Assembly: GCF_023898315.1 (NCBI RefSeq)
Contig: NC_064618.1
Coordinates: forward strand, 248,533,076-248,597,075
Direction of reading: 5' to 3'
Source: Schistocerca nitens
Lineage: Eukaryota > Arthropoda > Insecta > Orthoptera > Acrididae
DNA: 64,000 nucleotides
The notes beneath the pieces were generated by a model. It ran no database searches. It was not told the origin of the DNA and was given only the letters and a program-made list of their open reading frames with translations. Below are positions 32,000 to 41,887 of the stretch, in pieces. Every line of letters starts with the position of its first letter. Positions within the stretch are counted from its first letter, which is position 1. The position numbers and the translations under genes are program-made.

Positions 32000-32650
32000 T
32001 TTCGTAAAGAAGATTCTGTGTATCTGAAGTATTGCTTACGTTACTGGAAGATGCAACCTGTACTGTATCTAGTCAAATTCTATCTGACGTGCTATTATTT
32101 TCGGAAGGATGCTGCGGCATTTCAACTATTTGAACTGTTCTGTTATTTCTTCCTGAAGTATTACGTTCGGGATGATATCTACTGTCTGGTTCATTTATGA
32201 TAATATGTTGTTGCGGATGATTTTGCTGCTGATAACACCGACTGTTATTAAATGTACGCTGAAAATTGTGCTCATCATTTTTACGTCTGTCATGATAGTC
32301 ATTTCTATATGGTGCATTGCAATAGGAATTGAAATGGTGTGTTTTCTGTACGTACTGATTCCCTTGTTGCTGTGCGTTGCTATTTGTTGGAGCTGATGTT
32401 ATACGCGTAGGCGGCGAAACATTAAAGCTAGGTTGACCTTGTACATTACATTGTTGGTTAGGTATGCTAACCGGCTGGTTTTGATGCTGTTGCGGTGAAA
32501 AACCTCTATTGTTACCAAAATGCGTTCGCTGTTGCTGATAATTTTACACATACTGATGATTAAATTTTTGTCTGGTATTAAAGTTCTCGTGGTTGTCATT
32601 TCTGGAGCGTCTAATGAAAACTGTCACTTTCGGTAAAACTTGTCTTATCA
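32000..32650 (-). pseudogene. gypsy A gag C-terminal tail, broken
   Basis: The minus-strand translation in several frames is rich in Asn, Gln, Arg and His (e.g. NAQQQGNQYVQKTHHFNSYC, RNDYHDRRKNDEHNF). This resembles the NR-rich tail of gypsy B gag (58141-58700). No CCHC zinc knuckle is visible. At 32000 this sequence runs directly into RNase H, so the protease and RT coding region is missing. Confidence 0.6.
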
Positions 32651-33033
32651 GGTTTTCTTTACTCATTTCTAATCCTAGATAGATCAATAGTTGAAGAGCT
32701 GTTTTAATAGATATAAAGGATGTTAGAAGAGAAGGCAGCAGTGCAGAAAACTAAAGATGAAACAGCACTACTACGGCTTGGGGCCCTGTGCACGCTACGG
32801 TACATATTCATCTAAGTGTAATGAATCCCCTGAGGAAAATTACGCGCTGCAAATAAATTTTAGTTTCTGCGTTACAGGCAATGCCGGTAAAAATTCAAAA
32901 GCAAATTGCTGTACCCATGCTAATTCTAGTTTCTGCATTACAGGCAATGGCGGTGAAAGTACAAAAACTAATTGACGTATCCAGTTCAAAGTGTGTACCT
33001 GTGCTCTGTCATTTTCAAATACCTTAGATTTTC
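32651..33033 (-). other. gypsy A gag middle, unresolved
   Basis: The capsid region expected here from gypsy B is not recognisable. A local duplication is seen: AATTTTAGTTTCTGCGTTAC...GGCAATGCCGGTAAAA and AATTCTAGTTTCTGCATTAC...GGCAATGGCGGTGAAA (32855-32965), period about 60 bp. Part of gag may be deleted. Confidence 0.5.
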
Positions 33034-34380
33034 TTACGGATAAAAATTGCTTATAATCAACGTTATCGTCTCTGAATGTGTGAACAGGTTCAGGATTGCA
33101 TAAGATTCTGTGTGTGTATCTGTCCTTGATTTAAGATCGGAAATTTCATCACGCAATTCGGTGTTCAACTGTTTGATAGTATTAATTTCGTCTGATACTG
33201 TAGCAATATTGTTGTCTACGTATGTTTTTGCTTTCGTAAACAATTTACGTTTATCTTCCTGTCTCTGTGCGGTAATAGTTTCCATGACTTGTCGCTTTAC
33301 TTTATTCTGTTCCTGTATAAATTTACGGTAACGCGTTTCACTGTTTTGTAGGTGGTGATTAAAACGTTCGTCAATTTGACTACTCTGTTGGTCGAATTTC
33401 GCGTCTACTTTTGCATCCAGTGTGCGCGAAAGTTCTGCTGACATTAATTTAAACTCGTCGCGTAACTGTGTTGCGTTTTCAGAGCGTTGTTTACCGACTG
33501 CACTAATTTCGTCTCTAAGTGATTCTGTTGTAGCTGCTTGCGTATTCCTTAATTCTTGAGCAACAGATCTAATTTCTTCACTACTTTTCCTAGCACAAGC
33601 CTTAATTTCCTCACGTAATTGTTCTTTAGTATCATGACATTGCGCGGCAACGGCTGTAATCTGTTCACTAAGCTGTTTATTCTCTTCATTAAGTTGTTTG
33701 AAATTTTCACTAAGGTTGTCTTGTTTTTCATTAAGTTGTTTGAAGTTTTCATTAAGTTTGTCTTGTTTTTCATTAATTTCATTAATTTGTTGTTTGAGAC
33801 TTTCACTAAATTGTTTAAAATTGTTGTCTTGTTCTTTCTTCGACTGTTTGGAATTTTCACTCTGTTGTAGCAATACTGCCATAATTTGATCCAACCCAAT
33901 ATTACCTACTCTATTCTCTGTGCTGTTTGATGGCATACCTGCAATTGTCACGTTTTCTGTAACCATTTGGTCATTCTGTGATTCTTGAAAATGTTTCCCA
34001 ATCGGATGTGCACTGTTAGTCACTACCTCGGAATCAAATAAATCTACCGTAATTTGAGTACACTGTTCATTTTCGTTAGAAAAATTTATCTGTTCACAAT
34101 TCAAATTTTGCAAACCGGGTGTGTCGAACTGGGCAGCGTTCATTGTAATGGAACGTGCCGTGTCATCAATTGTCGTTAAATTGACAGAGGACACAACTGA
34201 ATTTGTTTGTTCATCACTAGGATCAAAATCAATATTACTGGTCGGTACGCACTGATTGTCTGTAAATGGAGGATTGTCATCATTACACTGAGTGTCGCAA
34301 ATATTATCGGTCAAATTATTCGAGTCGGCTATTTCACTCATTGCACATCGCAATGTACTGTTAACAGTTTTTCGCGGCAT
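33034..34380 (-). CDS. gypsy A gag N-terminal coiled-coil protein
   Basis: A 448-codon open frame. It begins MPRKTVNSTLRCAMSE at the first ATG after the primer-binding site, which supports this start. Residues 1-175 are acidic/polar without a domain. Residues 180-420 are a long coiled coil, very rich in Glu, Gln, Lys and Asn, with a repeated unit of the type KQLNEKQDNLSENF. The open frame ends in NLFTHSETITLIISNFYP, probably past a frameshift. The same layout (acidic head, repeat-rich coiled coil) is found in gypsy B gag. Family gags usually have only a capsid domain and a nucleocapsid; the long coiled-coil head is unusual. It would pack element RNA in the cytoplasm (inference). Confidence 0.7.
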   Translation of the reverse strand: MPRKTVNSTLRCAMSEIADSNNLTDNICDTQCNDDNPPFTDNQCVPTSNIDFDPSDEQTNSVVSSVNLTTIDDTARSITMNAAQFDTPGLQNLNCEQINFSNENEQCTQITVDLFDSEVVTNSAHPIGKHFQESQNDQMVTENVTIAGMPSNSTENRVGNIGLDQIMAVLLQQSENSKQSKKEQDNNFKQFSESLKQQINEINEKQDKLNENFKQLNEKQDNLSENFKQLNEENKQLSEQITAVAAQCHDTKEQLREEIKACARKSSEEIRSVAQELRNTQAATTESLRDEISAVGKQRSENATQLRDEFKLMSAELSRTLDAKVDAKFDQQSSQIDERFNHHLQNSETRYRKFIQEQNKVKRQVMETITAQRQEDKRKLFTKAKTYVDNNIATVSDEINTIKQLNTELRDEISDLKSRTDTHTESYAILNLFTHSETITLIISNFYP

Positions 34381-34588
34381 TTTTCACAAATCAAAATTAA
34401 GCACAAGTGAAACAAGGACAATGCAAACTGTAACAAACACAATTACAACAAAGAGCACCAAATTGCCGATGATCTGTGAAAGAAAGAGTGACAAATTAGT
34501 AAATGCGTTGCGCCAGATGCAAACTACATTTAAGTAAATAAGAGCCGACATATGACTACTTATCAGAAGATTCACAAAGAAATACGAT

Positions 34589-34606
34589 CCTGGCCGGATA
34601 TCGCCA
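34589..34606 (-). promoter_or_regulatory. gypsy A primer-binding site
   Basis: On the minus strand TGGCGATATCCGGCCAGG starts two bases after the 5' LTR end. It begins with TGG, complementary to a tRNA CCA end. The tRNA cannot be named with certainty; a TGGCGA start is seen in elements primed by tRNA-Arg or tRNA-Ser. Confidence 0.65.
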
Positions 34607-34608
34607 AG

Positions 34609-35310
34609 TGTAACCTCCCCACAAAAATATTTAAAAAAAATAATATGGACCAAGTGTAACCTCCCCACAAAAATAATAATTAAATGAATTCTTAAATATT
34701 GTTATCTCTGAACAAAAGTGGCTCCCATTTATAGTCTCCGTGCAGAAATGCATTCACATTTAATGTAACCACAAAATTCTTTTCTCATTTAATGTTAAGT
34801 TCGAAACAAAAAAATTCCTAAACACCAAAATAATAAAAAAATTCAGTAACCTGGTAAATTTTATGACGACAGCAGCGCTGCGCCACGGTCCTGTATTCTG
34901 AATAAAAAAAAAAGCAAAAATTCTTACCTCAATAAAAACTGCAAATATATCTGCTCTTACATAAAAAAATTTCGGCACAGCTCCGTGCAATGCTGGCCTA
35001 TGCTTTGTGATTCATGAAAGGAAAGATAATCCATTGAATAAAATCTTTAAATTGAAATGAATGCTTTTTTAAAAAAAATTACTTTATATTATAAAAATTA
35101 TTATTGGGGCATTTTTTTTAAAGAAATTGAATGACAGTTGACATACATTATTAGATATGCGCAAGGCTGCTTCTTTACCTTCTACAATAATACTCATCCT
35201 CCAGAGTCCCTACCAGAGCAGACTGCACACAAGCGCAGACACGCGCCGACTACCGTCGAATACTGCCAACTCACGCAGACTACTGTCGACTACTGCACAC
35301 TGATGCCGAC
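34609..35310 (-). repeat. gypsy A 5' LTR, truncated
   Basis: It starts TGTAACCTCCCCACAAAAAT on plus and matches the other LTR closely until GATGCCGAC at 35310. There mariner B sequence begins abruptly. The last 98 bp of the full LTR (26629-26726) are missing, i.e. the outer end of U3. The LTR pair differs by scattered substitutions and short indels, so the insertion is not recent. Confidence 0.9.
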
Positions 35311-35853
35311 ACAAAAAGGAGTTGCGTGTGTACAGATCCGAGCTAGAGAAAGAATGCGGTCCCCAAAGTGCTCCTCCAGGACATGAAACACTCTCCTGCT
35401 TCGATGGGTTCGAGCTCCGTCTTGCATGAACCACAATTTGTCGAAATCAGGATCACTTTGGATAATGGGGATGAAATCATCTTCCAAACCTTTACGTACC
35501 ATTCGGTGGTCACCGTGCCATCAAGGAATATCGCACAGATTATTCGGTGATTGGACATTGCACACAACACAGTCAGCAGTTGAGGGTAAAGAGACTTCTC
35601 GATTGCGAAACGTGGATTCTGAGTCCCCCAAATGCGCCAATTTTGCTCATTGACGAACCCATCCAAATGAAAGTGGTCTTCGTCTCTAAGCCAAACTATT
35701 TCCCATCATTCCCCGCGGCCAACTGTGCAGTTTGAATATGCTGATACAGTCAGTTCAGAAGTTACGACGATTCTATTTCATATAGTTCAATAATTTTCAC
35801 CCTGTATATAACACCACATAGTTACACACAGATGTACTAGAGTAACAGAACAG

Positions 35854-36046
35854 TTCAAATGGTTCTGAGCACTATGGGACTTAACATCTGAGGTCATCAG
35901 TCCCCTAGAACTTAGAACTACTTAAACCTAACTAACCTAAGGACATCACACATATCCATTCCCGAGGCAGGATTCGAATCTGCGACCGTAGCAGTCGCGC
36001 GGTTCCAGACTGAAGTGCGTAGAGCCGCTCCGCCACACCTGCCGGC
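35854..36046 (-). repeat. tRNA-derived SINE, family S2, minus strand
   Basis: On the minus strand: GCCGGCAGGTGTGGCGGAGC head, ACGCACTTCAGTCTGGAACC, box B GATTCGAATCC, TGCCTCGGGAATGGATATGT and a body ending AGAACCATTTGAACTG. A 10-bp TSD, AACAGAACAG/AACAGAATAG, lies at 35844-35853 and 36047-36056. It sits just outside mariner B copy 2. Confidence 0.88.
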
Positions 36047-36056
36047 AACAGAATAG

Positions 36057-38622
36057 TAGAAAACAAAAATTTTAAATTTAAAAGTCAAATATTTTGTGAA
36101 ATGACAAGAAATAGAATAGCTTAGATAAAATTTAATGTGCCTTTGTATGATGCTCGAAAGCAGGTACAGGAAGTGAGGTTTGACTAAAAATTTAATGTTT
36201 AACTTAGAATTTTGAAGAGTACTGGATGATATTTGTCTGGTTGCTAATGTGGACGCACAGAAAAATATCCTCTACTACTCTTTAAAATTCTGAGCTAAAC
36301 ACTGAACTCTAAATTCACTGTTGAAACCTCTTTCGCTGTATACGATTTCGAACACCATATTGACTGCCGCAGGCTTAAGCTACGTTTTCCTAGCCGGGAT
36401 AATTTTCCCGCAACTTGATGCGTAAAACGCGTGGGAGACCGCACTCACATCTCACAAACATAGAAACCGTTTTCCTTGGGTGCGGACAACGCATTGCAGC
36501 TGCGCGCTCTATCTCGGGAAACGCTTGCGTGCTTCCGGTGGAGTCTGTCCAGACGTCGCAGCGGTTTGCTTGGTCGGGTAAAAAAACACTCGTCAGTAAC
36601 AATTTACTACGGGAACTCCTTAAAGAAAGACGTGAGGACCGACGGACATGGTCAGTAACAATTTACTACCGGAACTTCTCAAAGAAAGACGTGAGGACCG
36701 ACGGACATTTTCGAAATTGAGGTCGAAACTAATTTCTCCTTCAAATCCATGGCAGCAGCAGTCAAAAAATGTAGACACAACCTTATATGTGAAGCCAAAA
36801 AATAAATCTGCAACGTTGATATGGACTTGGAAACCATAAACCGGAGAGATCAAGTATATACCAACCACTTCACGTTCCAGCACGAAACCCGCAGCGGCAC
36901 ATGGCATCTTGTCTTCCTGCTTCTGTCTCCAGTGTTCACAGTGAATAAGGCCCTGCATTCTACATACTACGACAATAATGTCACTACTGCAGACTTCGCC
37001 ACCTACAATAAATGAAGCATGCTTTCTGTTTAATGCCATATAATATTATTTTCTTTCTTTCTGCTGCAAAGTATTTCATTCAAACTACGGAATTTTTGGA
37101 CTGTTCTCAGTACCATTCCCTGCCGTCGGGAACATTAAAAACTGCATGTATAAAGAAATTAATTAATGTTGAAAGAAAGCAACCCAATACGATCCATTAA
37201 GGTCAACACTTTTGCTATCCATAGCAAAAGTTCGGCAAATTAGTATTCATTTTACTGGAACAATGGCCCAGCAGTACATACGACAATAGGTACTACTCTA
37301 CGTCACCTGACTTTAAAGTTACATATTAATGACAAACTTACCTTAATATAATTCTGAGTTATCCTGCTGGTGTAATTGGTTTCACCACTCGGCTACATTG
37401 ATTACTTCTCACTTTGTCTTCAATGAATGTAAGAAGATATGGAAACTTGATGGCTGTGAATCTGAAAATGTCTTAAACTTGTCCGCATCGTAGAGCAAAC
37501 GTTTTGTTAGTAAAATGTTATACACTATTTCTTCTTCATGATGTGAGAACATTTGTCTGATTGCTTTGCGCTTCCTAAGCACTCTTCCCAATCATATACA
37601 GCACTCCTCCTCTTCACTAACTTCCATGTAGTTGCGTAGTGCCAAAATCGATCAAGTACTGTGCTGCAAGTATGGCCTCCGCTGTCTCCGCTACTGTGCC
37701 GCATCTAGCAAAATGTTCCTCGCACTGCGCTGGAACTCTTGTCGCGCCTGTGAACCACACAATACTGTTCTCGTCCAGGAGAAACTGTAGCACCCATCGA
37801 CTTCCAACAAACTGTAAAATTAAATTCAAACCTTTCCGAAATTTACTCTCGCTACCACCCGTCACAAAAAACGAAAAGGGTAAAAGTTTGTCGCTTACTA
37901 CATTGCGGATGCTGATTTTGCAAAAGATACCGCGTAAGACGTCAGAATTTGATACATTACTTCACTATTATTGACTATCGGCCAGAACGTCTGCAGACAT
38001 CATCACCATACTATACTTCTGAAGGCAATTATAAAGTTGTGTTGTTATATGACACACAGTTTAAGAGATATGGCATGATAAATATTGGAAATATTGAAAC
38101 TCAACTTTTCTTAAAAACTTAAACGTTTTTCTACTTCAAGATCAAAAACATTCATTGAATTAAAAAAAGTGTGTCAGACGGTAGTTCTTATATCACTCTA
38201 TAGCGCCAAATTAAAAAACTACCATTTTCACTTTTTACAATCTGCCGCGCTTAGGAAAACGCTGAAAACGTTACACGCAGCGTCCTTCGGCCCGCATCGC
38301 ACAGCGGAAGATGTAAGCATATTCCGCAGCACGCTGCGATTAATTTCTGCACCTACGAAAGCCTAGCTTATTAATGGTAGATATTTCACCGCCATGCCAC
38401 ATCAGCCCCGTATGGCGTAAGGTGAGCGTTTCAGCTCCGCAGCCACGCGGCAGTCACCGCCTTAAAAGGTGCGTCAAGCATTTCTCTAGTCTTTTTGTGT
38501 CTTACTTTTAGACAAAGGATTTCACAGATCATTTGATCATTTCTTCAGTCTTTTTTATTTTCAAATTTTGTTCAGAAACCACGAAATGTAATGTTTCCCT
38601 GTTTACTTTAGAGCGATGAAAT
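36057..38622. other. unassigned region of mixed composition
   Basis: No element or gene is identified. Three subregions (36370-36720, 37620-37960 and 38230-38460) are GC-richer than their surroundings, with open frames of 60-139 codons on both strands, none with a recognised motif. A fragmented DNA transposon or a decayed gene is possible. The tandem duplication at 36592 lies inside the first. Confidence 0.35.
36592..36708. repeat. 59-bp tandem duplication
   Basis: GTCAGTAACAATTTACTACG...CGACGGACAT occurs twice head to tail (36592 and 36651) with few differences. The period of 59 is not a multiple of three. Confidence 0.9.
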
Positions 38623-38623
38623 A

Positions 38624-40003
38624 CACTACTGGCCATTATAATTGCCACACCATGAAGATGTGCTACAGACGCGAAATTTAACCGACAGAAAGAAGATGCT
38701 ATGATACGCAAATGATTAGCTTTTCAGAGCATTCACAAAATGTTGGCGCCGGTGGCGACACCTACAACGTGCTGACATGAGGAAAGATTCCAACCGATTT
38801 CTCATACACAAACAGCAGTTGACCGGCGTTGCCTGGTGAAACCTTGTTGTGATGCCTCGTGTAAGGAGGAGCTATGCGTAATATCACGTTTCCGACTTTG
38901 ATAAAGGTCGGATTGTAGCCTATCGCGATTGCGGTTTATCGTATCGCGACATTGCTGCTCGCGTTGGTCGACATCCAATGATTGTTAGGAGAATATGGAA
39001 TCGGTGGGTTCAGGAGGGTAATACAGAACGCCGTGCTGTATCCCAACGGCCTCTTATCACTAGCAGTCGGGATGACAGGCATCTTATCCGCATGGCTGTA
39101 ACGGATCGTGCAGCCACGTCTCGATCCCTGAGTCAACAGATGGGGACGTTTGCAAGACGACAACCATCTGCACGAACAGTTCGACGACGTTTGCAGCAGC
39201 ATGGACTACCAGCTCGGAGACCATGGCTGCGGTTACCCTTGACGCTGCATCACAGACAGGAGCACCTGCGATGATGTACTTAATGACGAACCTGGATACA
39301 CGAATGGCAAAACGTCATTTTTTCGGATGAATCCAGGTTCTGTTTACAGCATCATGATGGTCGCATCCGTGTTTGGCGACATTCCGGTGAACGCACATTG
39401 GAAGCGTGTATACGTCATCACTATACTGGCGTATCACCCGGCGTGATGGTATGGGGTGCCATTGGTTACACGTCTCGGTCACCTCTCTTTCGCATTGACG
39501 GCACTTTGAACAGTGGACGTTACATTTCAGATGTGTTACGACCCGTGGCTTTACCCTCCATTCGATCCCTGCGAAACCCTACATTTTAGTAGGATAATGT
39601 ACGGGCCTTTCTGGATAGAGGAAATGTTCGACTGCTGCCCTGGCCAGCACATTCTCCAGATCTCTCACCAATTGAAAACGTCTGGTCAATTGCGGCCGAG
39701 CAACTGGCTCATCACAATACGCCAGTCACTACTCTTGATGAACTGTGGTATCTTGTTGAAGCTGCATAGGCAGCTGTACCTGTACACGCCATCCAAGCTC
39801 TGTTTGACTCAATGCCCAGGCGTATGAAGCCCATTACTACGGCCAGAGGTGGTTGTTCTGGGTACTGATTTCTCAGGATCTATGCACCCAAATTGTGTAA
39901 AAATGTAATCACATGTCAGTTCTAGTATAATATATTTGTCCAATGAATACCCGTTTATCATCTGCATTTCCTCTTGGTGTAGCAATTTCAATGGCCAGTA
40001 GTG
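38624..40003 (+). mobile_element. Tc1-like element F, full length
   Basis: The TIRs are CACTACTGGCCATTATAATT at left and AATTTCAATGGCCAGTAGTG at right, inside TA dinucleotides (38622-38623, 40004-40005). It is 1380 bp, with one plus-strand transposase gene carrying a few lesions. The close TIR match suggests a fairly young copy. Confidence 0.92.
38852..39868 (+). pseudogene. Tc1-like element F transposase
   Basis: The start MPRVRRSYA is followed at once by a TAA stop, then YHVSDFDKGRIVAYRDCGLS and RDIAARVGRHPMIVRRIWNR (helix-turn-helix pair), and TSRSLSQQMGTFARR. After 39274 the frame shifts into VIFSDESRF (first D), GVMVWGAIGYTSRSPLF and a changed second-D region (DNVRAF at the place of DNARPH). 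A further shift leads to SPDLSPIENVWS (third E). The tail ends SMPRRMKPITTARGG. There are at least one stop and two frameshifts in about 340 codons. Confidence 0.9.
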
Positions 40004-40005
40004 TA

Positions 40006-40454
40006 TGTTTTTGCAAAAGTAGACCTCGTGCTGATTAGTTTGATAACCTATTTGTCCGCTTGCAACCCTTCGTTTGGCTCTGAAAATTCCAACAAAAATT
40101 TTCCTTTCACTCAGTAATTAAGATTTTTTAATTACCCTGATTTATTTCAACCAATTAAATCTTTCTTCGCAAAACTAGACATCATGCTGGGCAATTTGAT
40201 CTCCCTGATGTCCATTTTGCACTTTTCGTTTGTTCTTGAAAATTCGACAAAAATCCATTGCGTAATTTCCGGGGTGTGTTGCCTTCGCTCCGCTCAAACA
40301 TTTGACTAAAGGTGCGTTTAGGTGGGTCATATTTTACCATATCCCCCCCACCCCCAACCCTATAATCACACGATCTCTCCGAGTTGGAAGGAATTCTTGG
40401 CAGAAAAATATACTGAGTAAATATAATTGAAGCTAAGTCCATGGCTGCAGGACC
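40006..40454. other. unassigned intergenic DNA
   Basis: No gene or element is recognised. A C-rich run (CCCCCCACCCCCAACCC) lies near 40344. Confidence 0.4.
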
Positions 40455-40539
40455 CATTCTTGTAGAACCAATATGACAGTTACTTTGCTGGCTTGTTATC
40501 TACAAACAACAGAGCGCATCAAATGTGGAAAAACCAAAT

Positions 40540-41290
40540 TGCAGTCGAATGCTCGCTCTGCCTGGGCAAATAAAAGTGCCCGTCATCGTGAATTAATTGC
40601 AAGAGATATTTCCTTGTCATGTATCTGTGAAACATGGTTCAGAGTAAGATCTTAAATATATTTAAGAGGTTATCGTGTTTTTAGGCGGGTAGATACAAGA
40701 CGGGGTGTAGCAATATTACTATGTTCACATTTGTCTTATGAGGAAATAAATGGTCTTCAGGCAGTGGCTATTAGTACCAGAGAAGTCTACAAAGAAATAT
40801 TGACAATACCATTGTACTGCCAACCGAGAACTGTCATTTCAAGAAGGGAATGGCAGAATTTATTGAGCCAGCTAGAAGCACCATTAACTATCTGTGGAGA
40901 TTTCAATGCCCGCGGTCATGCTTGGGGCTGCGACTCTCAAGACAGTTACGGAGCAGCTTTACTTGAAATTGTGAATGGCTCTGGTCTTTATGTTTTGAAC
41001 GATGGATCGCCAACATTGATTCAAAAATGGGAAAAACGACTATCCATGAGAGACATAACTATGTGTTCATCAAGCCTCACTACATATCTTCAATGGAATG
41101 TCATTGACTATGCTAACGGATAGAACCATTATTCTACAGAAATACAGAAAACTCAAGATCGTCACTTGAGTCTCACTATCCACCAAGAAAGGGAAAAGTT
41201 AACAAAGCAGACTGGGTGAAATATCAAAGAATAATAGGGAATCGATCTCGTCAGTGGAAAATTACTACAAACTGTTTAGTATTATCTATG
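40540..41290 (+). pseudogene. LINE endonuclease remnant (I/Jockey-like)
   Basis: Plus-strand motifs in order: SNARSAWANKSARHRELI (matching the WNCRS start of LINE endonucleases), SLSCICETWF (catalytic E), a short frame change, GYRVFRRVDTRRGVAILL, then in one open frame AISTREVYKEILTIPLYC, LTICGDFNARGHAWGCDS (GDFN motif) and LLEIVNGSGLYVLNDGSPT. The C-terminal SDH motif is not found, and no RT follows. It is truncated by the gypsy B LTR or lost before its insertion. Confidence 0.78.
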
Positions 41291-41333
41291 TTGTAGCGAC
41301 TGCATCAGTTCCTACAATTAATCCAGCCTACAT

Positions 41334-41870
41334 TGAAACGTCCCTTTGAAAAATTACTGACACACAATATTTTTTTAGCGCAACGCAATCTGACTTTCAA
41401 AAATCCCTACAAAAGAATGGCCCTGACTAACATTAACCTATACCTTTCACAAATCACTTACCTTACAAAAATCTTCGTTACTCAAGCTACTGCAATACAG
41501 CAAGCGCCACTACTGCCAGCTAAATAAAAGATTCAAACTACTAAAGGCACTAACTACTGATAGGCATAGTTAGCAAATGAAAGATTTTAATAGAGAACAA
41601 ACAATGTATTTACCTTAATACTGTTGAAAAATCATAATATACATAGCAGTTCATGACATCCAGTCTTACAAATTTAAAAACTCCGCCATTTCTCTCCCCA
41701 CATCCACCACTGCTGGCGGCTCACCTCCAACTGCGCAACGCTACGCGCTGTTCACATCCAGCTGCCGCTGCCCAACACTACAATGGCAGACAACAATGCA
41801 AACTAACCACAGACTGCACACAGCACAGTCAGTGATTTTCATACAAAAAAACCTAAACAGCCTACTTACA
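41334..41870 (-). repeat. gypsy B LTR 1
   Basis: Plus strand starts TGAAACGTCCCTTTGAAAAA and ends CAGCCTACTTACA. At 537 bp it lacks pieces seen in the solo LTR at 5978, such as the ACGTGGCGTTACCA segment near its end. The flank on the left (ACAT) does not match the flank to the right of LTR 3 (AATG). Confidence 0.92.
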
Positions 41871-41887
41871 TAGCCCCCATGCTCCCC
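41871..41887 (-). promoter_or_regulatory. gypsy B copy 1 polypurine tract
   Basis: On the minus strand GGGGAGCATGGGGGCTA lies directly before the LTR. The identical tract is at 50707-50723 in copy 2. Confidence 0.85.

Larger units (their letters stand above)
25848..35310 (-). mobile_element. Ty3/gypsy element A, minus strand, internally deleted
   Basis: LTRs at 25848-26726 (3' LTR in element sense) and 34609-35310 (5' LTR, truncated) bound gag, an RNase H-integrase fragment and a long 3' noncoding region. In element order: 5' LTR, PBS, gag (34380-33034), gag tail (32650-32000), RNase H (31992-31633), H2C2 zinc domain (31490-31100), integrase (31075-30266), 3.5 kb noncoding, PPT, 3' LTR. Protease and most RT are absent, so the copy is non-autonomous or dead. 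Gag and integrase organisation match gypsy B, at moderate similarity. Confidence 0.9.
25575..35804 (-). mobile_element. DD41D-like mariner element B, copy 2, split by gypsy A
   Basis: The left part is 25575-25847 (starts after TA at 25573-25574, GAGTGGAAATTATTGAAC) and the right part is 35311-35804 (ends ATAATTTTCACCCTG, then TA). The right part encodes MDGFVNEQNWRIWG and LWFMQDGARTHRSRRV. The preceding DEDHFHLD retains the first catalytic D that copy 1 has lost. The left part encodes the C-terminus in decayed form. Both copies join the catalytic domain to the same TIR-proximal sequence, so they share one internal deletion. About 16 bp of mariner sequence is missing at the right gypsy junction, together with the end of the gypsy LTR. 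Confidence 0.78.

Noticed and set aside
32757..32975. Small plus-strand protein gene
   Set aside because: It covers a local duplication in the gypsy A gag region and has no start context or homology.
36620..37039. 139-codon minus-strand frame as a gene
   Set aside because: No family signature, crosses the 59-bp duplication, and competing frames of similar length exist on the plus strand.
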